The notes beneath the pieces were generated by a model. The model ran no database searches, was not told where the DNA came from, and worked only from the letters and a program-made list of their open reading frames with translations. From Paracentrotus lividus (Eukaryota; Echinodermata; Echinoidea; Camarodonta; Echinidae), in the NCBI GenBank assembly GCA_940671915.1, contig CALNVZ010003433.1, positions 29,994,170 to 30,058,169 on the forward strand: a DNA stretch of 64,000 nt, in the 5' to 3' direction. Shown here one piece after another: positions 1-10,451 of the stretch. The position numbers were made by a program, and so were the translations under genes. Within the stretch, counting starts at the first letter, position 1, and every line of letters begins with the position of its first letter.

Positions 1-290
1 TTAGGTCGACTTGACCGCCCTAAGTTTAAGGTCAATTTGACGCCCCTATATGTTTTAAGCTTAATATGGCGCCCCTACCTTTAAGCTCAATTTGGCGCCC
101 CTGTTGTTTAATGTCGATTTAGCGCCTCCTAAAATTTAAGGTCGACTTGAAGCCCCTATGTTTAAGCTTAAATATGGCGCCCCCTAAACTTATGCGACTT
201 GATGCCCCTAAGTTTAAGATCAATTTGACGCCCGTATGTTTAAGCTTAAATGGCGCCCCTACCTTTAAGAGGCTCAATTTGCGCGCCTAC
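1..290. repeat. short-period tandem repeat (about 27-bp spacing)
   Basis: The block gcgcccct or gacgcccct recurs roughly every 27 bp, about ten times, each preceded by a variant of taagtttaag plus gtcaattt or cttaaat. Units alternate between two sub-types and are diverged. It continues to the window edge, so its full size is unknown. No coding meaning is seen. Confidence 0.75.
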
Positions 291-918
291 CCGGGGTGCC
301 CGGGCCCGAAAGCCCCCCCCCCCCGATACCCAGAATACACGCATGTGTAATAAAATAATCAGCGCCATACCTGACCATATTAGAGTTTGAGGATACATAG
401 TCCCATAATATTATGTTTTTAGATAATTAAAAAGCGTCATCCCAAATTTGAAAGATTTTTTTAATAAATGAATCACTCATATTCATTTTACCAAAATACA
501 CAATATCAAGGTAGATATGCTACAAAACAAGATAAAAAGAACAAAATAAACACTGAAAATTCGGAAAGAAGATAAAATTGGGTTTAAATTAATTATTGTA
601 ATCTTCCCTCAAGTGCCTTAATTAGCAAATTAGTTTTTAAATACCAATCGGGTTTGATTGTCTAAAATGTTAATTCAAAAGTAGATTCACGGGGAACCAT
701 GACCAAATGCGTAAGTAAAACATTTTAAATCTCATTAGATATCTTATTGAAGATTTTGAAAAAATTATTTCAGCCTGGGAGACAGACAAAGCGAGAAAAA
801 TAACTGCCGCCCTCACGTGACAATATTAGCTGCCCTCTTGCGTCGATGCCTATAAATATGTCAATATGGCGCCTTCCACGAAGCGGCAATTGGTTGCGTA
901 CATTAGGAACATACGTGG

Positions 919-1208
919 AGAGAGTCCAGTATGTTTGACTCCAGTTGGAGTCAAGAAGGTAGACTCCCACGAGGTGTCATCTAAAACTCTGGTTGGGGGT
1001 TGAACGTTTGTCCCTGAGATGACACTCGAAGAGAGTCTAGTATGTTTGACTCCAGATGGAGTCAAGAAGGTAGACTCCCACGAGGTGTCATCTAAACTCT
1101 GGTTTGGGGGGGGGGGTTGAACGTTTGTCCCTGAGATGACACTCAAAAGAGTCTAACATGTTTGACTCTAGTCGGAGTCAAGAAGGTAGACTCCAATAAG
1201 GTGTCAGT
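919..1208. repeat. tandem repeat, about 111-116-bp unit, 2.6 copies
   Basis: The phrase agtatgtttgactcc recurs near 929, 1040 and 1156, followed each time by ggagtcaagaaggtagactcc and then gaggtgtcatct. The spacings are about 111 and 116 bp. Each unit holds a small palindrome (gactcc...ggagtc). A reverse copy of the unit's gagatgacact end lies near 1247-1257, so the array may sit inside a larger inverted-repeat element. The opposite strand reads open for 98 codons only because the first period is a multiple of three. Confidence 0.8.
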
Positions 1209-1318
1209 TGTACTCAAATTAAAGAAGTCTGCTTTAACCAATTTAAGTGTCATCTCAGGGACAGAGCTGGACTCTTGTAAAAGGGTCACTTAGACACTTA
1301 TTTTTTTTCTGTGTGTGT

Positions 1319-1747
1319 GTAATGCAATTGGGGTAGGTTGTTACATCGACATGGGGTAGGTTGTTGTAACAACCTACCCCATGGGTGATTTTACACATAA
1401 AATCAACTGTAGGAAAGCCATTAGGCAGAATTACAGGGCATGGCTCAGGGGTATATTAGTGACATACATGTACTATATTCACAATACCAGACTATCATCA
1501 TGTGCCTTCAGTTGTAAGAACTATTACAAATTTTAATTTTTGTCAAAAATTCACTTGGAACTCTAAAAAATGATTTTTGTTGATTTACTTTTTAAGAAAA
1601 CAACGGAGAAACCCCATGACCGGCAGTTCATCACAGCTGTGTGTAGGCTGTATATAGATGCCAGTTAGCACGAACTCTCTTGTTCCAACTTAGCACACTG
1701 AGAACTGTAACAACTGACCCGTGTAACTTCCATACCCGGTCTCCCCT
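1319..1747. mobile_element. dispersed repeat family C, copy 1 (about 428 bp)
   Basis: Nearly identical over its whole length to 49649-50077. It opens with ggggtaggttgttac, then the hairpin ggtaggttgttgtaacaacctacc, and closes with catacccggtctcccct. No open frame is shared by the copies beyond chance. A related end (aggggagaccgggtatgg, the reverse complement of the closing end) occurs at 46379. It is a non-coding DNA element of unidentified class, and it abuts another element at 1747. Confidence 0.8.
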
Positions 1748-2865
1748 AATAATCTTGGCTCATTAATAATCTTTGCTTCGAATATTTTGTGGGCTGCGGG
1801 CCCCTAGCCCAAACACAATTACACCAATTCTTTTGACAAGGGTTGTCTCCAGGCGATGGCACTTATTGTTTGTTAATTTACAGTGCGAGGTCGCATAGCG
1901 ACCGATCAGGAACACTTGGGGTTTTAAAAGACATATGAAGAAAAGATAGGGGCACTTTTTAGTATTGAAAGTGCCACTTTTTAAGAAACTGTCCATTAGA
2001 CTTTCAAAGAGTCTCAAAAGCTTCTTTTTAGTATAAAAAGGGCATTTGTATGCGAAGAAAAGGACACTTTTACAGTGCATGAAAAAAGAAAAGGGGTACT
2101 TTAAGAGTCCATGAAAAAGTGGGGTCATTGTGCCCCTGCCCCCTGGTTCAACCGCCTCTGATAGACTTTAATATCCTCAAGCGCGAAGCGCGAGTATGAA
2201 AAATTGAGCTCAAAAGTGTAGCTTACTGTGCATTATATGGACCCTATAGTATCCGCGAGCGAAAATTTGGGGTTTTAAAAGATATATGGAGTAACAAGGG
2301 GCAATTTTTTGTATTATAAGTGCCCCTTTTTTATAATAGAAATTGTCCATGGGACTTTTCAAAACTCTGAAAGGCTTCTTTTTATTAAAAAATGGCACAT
2401 TTGGGTCATGAAAAGGGGCACTTTTAGGGTGGATGAAAAAGTGGGGTTCACTGTGTCCCCTGCCCCCTCCCCCCTCTTTCACCGCCTTTGAAACTAGGCC
2501 TTATTTCTGTTATATCATTTCCTTGAACGGAAGATAACATCATTTTAAAATATAAAAATAGAACACAAATGCAAACGAAAACTTTCCTGTAATTTCTTCT
2601 GAAAAACATGATTATCATACCCAAAATAAAAACTTGCGAGCGTGAAGCGCAGTAGAAAGATTTCACATGTAGTGGGACTGAAAGCAAAGTGTTAAAGCTT
2701 CCTTTCTTGTTTTTCTATTCAAGTATCTGCTGCATTTCCGCCAAAAAGTGGGGTTTTTATTTTATTTTATTTTATTTTTAGTCAAGCGGACCCTGCTTGC
2801 CTGCGGGGGGGGGGGGGTTCGTTTGAACCCCCGAACCCCACCCCCCCCCCCTAGTTACGGGCCTG
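1747..2865 (-). mobile_element. foldback element family D, truncated copy 2
   Basis: This is the reverse-oriented relative of the complete copy at 26851-28451. Shared blocks include the gaggtcgcatagcgacc region, runs of diverged text around aaaagtgccc and aaaggggcac, gaagcgcgag motifs, the gcaggcaagcagggtccgc block near 2790 and the terminal ctagttacgggcctg at 2851-2865. The other end stops where family C begins, so that end is missing compared with the complete copy. Confidence 0.75.
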
Positions 2866-3300
2866 ATATCATAATGAAAACAAGATCATAGTTACCATTT
2901 ACAACCTTATCATTAAGGCTTAAACAAAATTTGGGGATAAGATAATAATCGAGGGTTCATGGTGTTTTTTTTTTTTTCCTTTGTTTTGACCATTAAGGTA
3001 GGATAATATTTTTCGATTTTTCACCGATCTCACTTTTTACGTCAAACCCTCCCCTGGACAAGAGACCAAAGCCGGTGACCTTAAATCTCGATTTAACTTA
3101 AGGAACAATAACATCCCTACACTTTAGACGCGTTTCGCGGTGGTAGGACAGAGGGGGCCTTGGTCAGCCGGGTAAACAAAAAAGGGGCCCCAAAATGAGA
3201 AGAAAAGAAAAAGAAAAAATCAAAAATGGGCATTATTCGGGTTGACAAACTTTGTTATTGTTAGTTCCCCGGAAATGGTTGTGTCCCGGTAACAAAAAGA
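2866..3300. mobile_element. fragment of foldback family E
   Basis: Internal sequence of the family seen complete at 48407-49137 and 60917-61914: the blocks cctcccctggacaagagacc, ggtaggacagagggggcc and aaaaaaggggccccaaaatg match 61550-61710. The TA-flanked CACTGT ends are absent. It is bounded by family D on the left and family G on the right, so it is a remnant cut by neighbouring insertions. Confidence 0.65.
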
Positions 3301-3338
3301 AAAAGAGGTCCGTACATTGTTCTGAAGGTTCCTTAAGC

Positions 3339-4917
3339 GGGCCGTCACACTGAGGTCGTTCTATAACGTTCTATAACGTTCTTGCCCGTTCTTTAAAAAA
3401 TTGCTGAACGGGCTTTGGTCGGGTTGGAACTTATAACTTTGAAAAATAATTTCTTGAATACGATACTAGGCAGTTCACAAATAGTTCTCGTTACGTCAAT
3501 TCCGTCTTTATCGCGTCCGCAATACCGTTCGTAGCACGTCCAAACCGCCACTAAAAGTGCCTATGCGCAGCATGATAAAAGTTAGGTACCACGTTCGTAA
3601 TACGTCCTTCTCGTTCAGAGTAAGTCCTACCCGTTTAAGGAACGTTGTCACTACGTTTAATTATAGAACTTGAAGCTAGTACGATTTTTTTTAACATGTT
3701 TAAAAAAATCGGAATGCCTTTCCGTTCTCTCCGTTCGGGCCCGTTCGCCAAGTTCGTAAACAGATTGTAAACGGTCTGTACTAGATTCTAAAAGGTCTGT
3801 ACTACGTTTAGTCCGTGTGTAAACAGATTGAGCCCGTTCACCAAGAACTACCTAGACCGCAGTGAGAACTAGCTCAGTGTGACGGGAATAATGACATGCC
3901 GTTCTGTTTAAAAATTGAAACGTATTGCTATCCAAGCCCGTGCTATAAAGTCCTGAGCAGATTGAAATAGGTCTCAAGTACGTCCACTCCGTGTGTACAT
4001 AGATTAAGCCCGTTCTGCAATAATTTCAATAACATGGTAAGAATCAGTGTGATAGTAGTATAAGCGAATAGATCAGCTGTTTAATTGCCACACAATAATT
4101 GCTACAATTACAGAAATCTCACAACTTTTAGAATAAATACGAAAAACGGCCATTGGTCCGAAAAGAACGCGTACATTTGACCTAATTATTTCTGGATTAA
4201 GATGAACAACGTTCGTATACAGTCCTCAATACGTCCATCACGTCTCTGCCTCGTCTGCAGACCGTTTGTATCTAGTTAAAATCGGGTGAAAATGACCGTT
4301 TCCACGAAACAGAGCCCGTCTGAAACAATTCAAACCCGTCCCCAGTTAGTTGCAACCCGTTCTTAATCAGTTCCAACTCGTTTCCAATGCGTTTCGTCCC
4401 GACCTAACTAGTTCTTGGTCGTTTTTAATCCGTTAAAATCCGTTCTTACTCGTTCTTACGTCGACCAAACGGCCTCCAGAAAGTTCATCTCGTTCTTACA
4501 TCGTCATTATCCATGGCTAGAACGTGTTGAACGCAAATGCGTGCCCATTTCCCATAAAAAAAAACCTAGCCCGTTTTTGCCAGACCTCATGCGTCTTCGT
4601 AACTTCAAGCTGATAATGAATATACAATGCTCGTTTGTAAGACGTCCTAGCACATCTTTGGAACGATTTAAGTATGGCAATTTCGTTTGTAGTACGTCCA
4701 TCTCGTTTCAGGTACGTTGCCATCCAGTTAAATTTTAGGACGAGATGGGAGCCCGATATTTTTGAACACTTTTTTGAAAATCCGACCGAGCTAGTCCATG
4801 AAGTTCGTAAACAGATCGTAAGAAGTATTTACTACGTCCACTCAGTTTACACACAGACTATGCCCGTTCGGCAAAATTTGCAAGGACGTAGTAGGAACGA
4901 GCTCAGTGTGACGGGGG
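3339..4917 (+). mobile_element. composite inverted-repeat element family G, copy 1 (1.6 kb)
   Basis: Begins gggccgtcacactgag and ends ctcagtgtgacggggg. The same 1.6 kb occurs in reverse orientation at 57206-58830. It is built from sub-units, each carrying cacactga or tcagtgtga (near 3345, 3880, 4045 and 4904), and from many repeats of short phrases such as acgttc, cccgttc and tacgtcc. Small open frames on both strands follow the repeat and are not convincing proteins. It is probably a non-autonomous DNA transposon of unassigned superfamily. Confidence 0.8.
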
Positions 4918-5129
4918 TATAACCTGAAAATGAAAAATTGAATACGGTTTTAAATAAATAGGTTTCGTAGCGCAAGTTCGAAAATGAAATGAAGTTTATA
5001 TAATTTAAGTTTTGCTTGATCCACTTGTTCCGCAAAATGAAACAGGGTTTGGAACCCTAAAAATACCGTGGTCATGGCGTCAATTACGTTAAGTTGAAAG
5101 GTGACTTATTTAATTTAAAAAATTGGATA

Positions 5130-5894
5130 TGGGCAATTCCAAGCAAAACAGGACATGGAGCTGAACTTTTAATGTGGTGCTGTGCCTTTGAAAATGCAAA
5201 TTAGGATCTGAAATTACCACAAAGGCTTTTTCAATACAACCAATCATTCAAATAAAGAAAAATTGCGATTCAGTATTCTTGCGCTGAATAATTGATAAAA
5301 ACCCAAATTTGCACATATGGGACTATGGGGCTTTAAATGCCTCTTATTCTTATATCTAGTCATTTTTTTGCTTAATGTAATTATCATGGACTTCTCCAAC
5401 AAACATAGGTATTAATATTTCTTAATAATGCATTTCTCCTCACGAAAAAGACCGGGAAACCTTATGTCACTCCGTAACCGTCACTCAGTAACCGGACATG
5501 GGTTCAAGTTTTAAGTCATAAGTCTAATTAACAAAATATTCAACCAATTTTTTTTTTATGCAAGGTGGCATATTATACCTAGAATAACATAGAATCCAAT
5601 CAATAACTCAAAATTGTGTTAGCCATTTAGATTTCACAGAGTTTGAGCAAAATGTTTTCTGCTCAAATATGCATGTCCATTTTGCGTCACTCCGTAACCA
5701 TGATTATGAATATTCATATTTCATTAATTAAGATCATCACTATAAAAAAAAATATATAATTTTGAAAAGAGGGTACCATCAGCTTTTGTCATGAACCATT
5801 TCTTTGTACATAAAGATTAAAGTATGGATGATAAACTTGTTTGAATGCTGAAATGTTGCTTCTGAATGTCACTCCGTTACCTTGGAACTGCCCA
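5130..5894. mobile_element. TA-flanked inverted-repeat element (about 765 bp)
   Basis: Ends tgggcaattccaag (5130) and cttggaactgccca (5881-5894) are inverted copies, each flanked by TA. The phrase cactccgt(a/t)acc recurs inside it at about 5470, 5690 and 5870. No transposase frame is visible. This fits a small non-autonomous TA-target DNA element. Confidence 0.55.
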
Positions 5895-6086
5895 TATACA
5901 AATGACACTAGTTCATTGTTGGTCTATTTAAGTTAACCGAGAGGCAACCGTAAATTTAAAAAAAATCAAATAACTTAGTGGTAGATCTTTAACATCGCCC
6001 TCATGCGAGGACATTCGACAAATATTTCCTAATATTTCGAGTTATAGTACATGTATTAAAATTACTGCGCAAAGCAAGACAAGATA

Positions 6087-6130
<44 letters not shown>

Positions 6131-6735
6131 AACATGTAGGGACTACTCATAAAATAAAATTTACTTCCAAATGCTATAATGCTAGTTTTTAGTGCTGACT
6201 AGGCCTATATTGCTCATGGCTTAATCCTCTATAATCTACTAATTAAAAGGAGAGAAAAAAAAAAGAAAAAAAAAAACTTCAACGACGACAGTTCGGTTTT
6301 TCAAACAACCAAAGATTAGGTTTTCCATATAAGGCTCTATGTTGCTTGTACATTATAAGACTCATCATGGTATGATGTCTTTTCTTTTGTACCAAATGCA
6401 CTGTAGGGTATAATCTCGATCGATCCTGAGCTTCTCAAACTCTCCTGTTTTCAAAATCAGAACTCAACACTCTGATCACATCGACGTGTTGGTTACATGA
6501 TGTTCCCACCTTTATAATTACAGATTCATTATCTGTTGTTACAACATTTTATACAAAAAAAAAATATGTCAACAAGAAACACATTTAGTCAAATGCCCTT
6601 TCATAAATCCATGTGTTCCTAAAGAATAAATAAATAAATAAATAAATGTACAAATAACAATGAATCAATGAAAACTTACTGGCAACTACCAAGAAGTTTG
6701 CTTAATACTAGCTAATAGCAAGCATTTTTGTAGTA
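5895..6735. other. AT-rich stretch without a supported gene
   Basis: Low-complexity AT-rich sequence with a run of about 42 A at 6088-6129, a second A-rich block near 6255-6280 and an AAAT repeat near 6626-6648. No convincing exon or RNA gene is seen. Confidence 0.6.
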
Positions 6736-7135
6736 GTAAATTGCCATTCGGTCTAAACCACATTTGACTAATGTCCATTTTTGGTCTCATCTCACTTGGT
6801 ATAATTCCATTTTTTCCCCTGTAACCAGTTCGTCTAATTACCTTTTGGTCTAAGTACCACTTCGCCTTTTAGCAATTATGTCCAATTCCCATTCCTTTGA
6901 TTCCCAGTTCATGTAATGTCCAATTGGTCTATCACCACTTGGTCAATTCCAGTAACCATGGTAACAAACTGGTAATATGGGCATTAGACCAAGCGGTCAC
7001 TAGACAAAGTGAAAATTAGACCAAGTGTGTATTAGACCAATTGTAAATTAGACCAAATTGTTAGTAGACCAAATAGTACCACGTGGTATTAGACAAATGG
7101 AGAATTAGATCAACTGCTGTTAGACCAAGTGGATA
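6736..7135. mobile_element. foldback element family H, copy 1 (TTGGTCTA-rich)
   Basis: The left arm is a string of diverged ttggtct(a) units separated by aagtacca and aattccca-like spacers. The right arm is their reverse complement (tagaccaa, ttagaccaagtgg). The arms meet near 6950-6970. A second copy lies at 32757-33180. Every unit is about 15-20 bp, so each arm is itself a short-period repeat. It is non-coding. Confidence 0.75.
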
Positions 7136-7699
7136 TAAAAATATATCAGTGTATAGAACCCGATAGAATGGCCTACCTTTGAAGCCCTATTTGACTTCAT
7201 TTGATTTTATATCATTATTTTCAATTCCATATTCTCACATAGGCCATTGTAAGCAGAGGTTCAGAAATTATAAATAAAGTGATCATACAATGTAAAATTC
7301 ATGTAAATAATGCATAGCGGAAAGCATAATGTCAATAAAACTGGGCAATGTATACACTAAAGGAAAAAAGGAGGGGGAAAAAAACGAGACAGGAGAAGAA
7401 TTGGAGATAATTTTGTGCATTCAGATTTAAACGCAATGGTAATAGTGTTATCCATACAACATTCTATGCCAATTTGTCTGCCATGCCATGCAAATTGCGC
7501 AGCAAACAATAGTGCCAGGGCAGCCACATAACAAAACGTGTTCAACATTCAACTTTAATTTATTGTGCAAAATATTCAGTTTTGAAAGCCTTATTATTCA
7601 CATCCAAAATCAGTGTACGTGTTGCGATAAAGTAGGTGCGATCATAGATGACTCCAGTCTAAAGTTGTATATGTTTGAAGTCACTAGTTGATTACGGGG
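7136..7699. other. no supported gene
   Basis: AT-rich sequence with only short, unrelated open frames on either strand. Nothing recognisable. Confidence 0.5.
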
Positions 7700-7867
7700 G
7701 TTCTAGGACACTACCCTCAGGACAATTACCCTCCGGACAACTGCCCCCACCAAAAATCTACCACCATCCTACACCAAACCCTAACCCTATTTCGGGGGGG
7801 GGGGAGGTAGTTGTAATTTGGGTACTATTGTATAGGGGTAGTTGTCCAGGGGTGGTTGTCCTGATAC
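7700..7867. mobile_element. small inverted-repeat element
   Basis: Left gttctaggacactaccctc and right ggggtagttgtcc...gttgtcctgat form an inverted pair around a polypurine/polypyrimidine centre (ccctaaccctatttcggggg). The same outer sequence occurs at 18637-18922, where another element has been inserted into it. Confidence 0.55.
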
Positions 7868-8595
7868 TGATGCGGAAAGATGACAATAGCTTTATCATGT
7901 TTATGAAGACTAAAACATTGAATGATAGTGCACTGATGGCCAACCATGGTTTTATTTGATCAACCACGAGGGTCTATGTCTACAAATAGAACACATTTCC
8001 CCCATGAAACATTCTTGACAGTAATCTGATTACATTATTTAATAATCATGAGATCTATTATGATTATGTTGCAAATGCTTTGTGAATGTGTACAAATATT
8101 TATTCTATTATGTATTTATTTCAATGTTTTGTCATAATGTTGTTTTCCACTAGATCTTCATTGTAAAAATATGTACAAATATCGGCTGTATCTATGTGGT
8201 ATAATGTTAATATTTGTTTATAAACCATTATTCAAATGATATCGTATCACCGGTTGGTTTGCTTGTTGTTGATGTTAGCGGTTATATATGTTTTGTTGTG
8301 TTTTGATTTTTTTATTTTTTTTTATTTTTTTGATTTTTTTTTTTATTTAAATTTTATTATATTATATTATTATTATTTATTTTTTTTTTTTTTGGGGGGG
8401 GGGAGTGGGGGCATGATGCTGTTTTTTCTATGACCTCCAAAATTACCCTTGATTCGAGTTATAAAGCGACATGACCACCTAGCACCCCTTTTTTTTTAAT
8501 ATTATATCATTTTTATCATCATTTTTATATATCAATCAGCAAGAACGTTTATGATAGCGGTGGTTCTATGGCATTTGATCTGGTGACAACTTCTC
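7868..8595. other. AT-rich, T-run-rich stretch, no gene
   Basis: Contains long T-rich runs at 8305-8400, followed by a G run. The short open frame here simply encodes Phe/Leu/Tyr from the T-rich tract. Confidence 0.6.
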
Positions 8596-8925
8596 TGCAG
8601 TCAAACTACTCCCTTTAACTCATTTAAGCTCAAGTTGCCTATTAGTATTGCAATCTTGAATATAGAGTGAAAATGTTCACTCTTGAAGGAGTTGAATATC
8701 AGAAGAAAAAGTGAATTAAGAGTAAAATGTGTATTTCCACTCATTTTCGGGTGACATCAGGGATCACTCGAAGATCTTTGAGTGCATGGTCCCCGAGGTC
8801 AATCGGTCTTCAAGTGATCCCTGAGGTCACACACAAATAAGTACAAATACATATTTTCACTCCAAATTTACTCAAATATTACTCTAAATTTCCTATATCT
8901 GAAATTCACTCCGTCAAGGGTAAAC
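8596..8925. mobile_element. small foldback element with a palindromic core
   Basis: The core gtgacatcagggatcactcg (from about 8751) and its inverse aagtgatccctgaggtcac (to about 8830) form a hairpin. The outer arms carry actccctttaactc and its diverged inverse near 8905-8925, and gagtgaaaatg with its inverse ttttcactc. No frame is conserved. Confidence 0.55.
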
Positions 8926-10376
8926 TTTTTTTCTTTGTCTTTTTTTTTTTTTGTTAAGAGAGGACGGCTTGTAAAACCATCCGTTTCGCCCATGTTTGTA
9001 TGCATTGACTTGTACAAAATGGGCAAAACTGTCGTTTAATTTGCCGTATGTGATGGAGGCTCGGTAGTCTAGAGGGAAACATAAGTTGAGATAATAAGAA
9101 ATTTAAAGTTATAGGCCTATCCTTGAATAAAAACAAGGTAGACATTGTACCCTTGAATGAATCTACTGTACACATTATGAGGCGTCACTGCAAGAAGTGC
9201 AAAGATCACTGATCAAAGAAGGTCTGTCAACATACTTGGAAAAGAAAGACATAGGTGTATAAACTGGAGATACGTTTGGGGTTGCTACCCCATCAAATAG
9301 AGAAGCTGTTACCATTATCACCCCCTTTCCATTGAAAATATTTGTCAAGGGTTTCGGCACATTAAGTTATGTTACTTTTTGATAGGCCGTGCACAATTTT
9401 TCTAAGTGGTGGTGACGGGGGGGGGGGGGGGGCGAACATAAAATAATAAATATAACAAGAGAGACAAAAAGGTGTTATATTTGTTGTTATTTGTTTCTAT
9501 GGGGTTTAAAAAAAAAGTTTGTTTAAAGTTTTTTTCCCCACTGCCCCCCTATCTTCCCCCAGCTCCACGCCCCCTTTTATATACATGTTAAAAACTTAAA
9601 ACTTATTCTAAAAAAGGGAATTCTGAGTCAATTTGTCATCTGATCTCTAGTGCTCTGTGGTCTCTAGTGCTATCTTGTCCCTAATATCGGATCGACACCA
9701 CCCCCCCCCCCGATACATATGATATAAATGGGTATAAAAAAATGGAATTGGAAAGATTAATAATCTAAAAATGTTCCATAAGAAGGATAGCTCGATAGCC
9801 ATATGGCGTTCTTTCCATTATATTTCCTGAACATGCTGAATGTACACGTTGACTGAAATGTAAATATAATGGCCCATCCATGCGTGTGTATGATTAGAAT
9901 ATGAAAAGATCACGTCGAGTTGAATAATATGGATTGAATAGACAACTATTCAGGGAGTAAAATCGCGCTTTGTGTAATCCATATATTTTTTTTATATTTA
10001 GCTTCCTCTTTTGGAACTGATGGCTTCTGGTTTACCAAGCACCATTCAACGTACGTTCCATGCCGTGCGCTGATCAGGAACGGAATATGGTTTTCGGTTC
10101 CTTATTTAGTTCATATTCTATAATATATGCGGTGTGCAAAGAAACTGTTCCTTGAGAGACATGCGACAACGACACAATATGGGAAAACTTTAATTGTCTA
10201 TTTGCCTGGTTTAGCCTGAAGGATATTCAAGACTTTCCAGCATATGTACGACGATGCAGGACAGATGATAAACAATTGACAGGGACTACGCTTTTTTTTC
10301 CAGGTAGGCATAATAATTTAAAGAAAAATAATTAAAATAGCATCCTCTCCGATTACTATTATTATTAATGTTATTA

Positions 10377-10451
<75 letters not shown>

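Noticed and set aside
850-1146. 98-codon minus-strand frame with internal repeats
   Set aside because: It is the antisense of a DNA tandem repeat and breaks where the period is no longer a multiple of three.
6088-6129. Poly-A tail of a retroposed gene
   Set aside because: No coding or retroelement sequence precedes it on the + strand and no target duplication was found. Treated as a simple A run.
9175-9360. 61-codon minus-strand frame with protein-like composition (MVTASLFDGVATPNVSPVY)
   Set aside because: No domain, paralogue or convincing neighbouring exon. A protein search would decide; it was not available.
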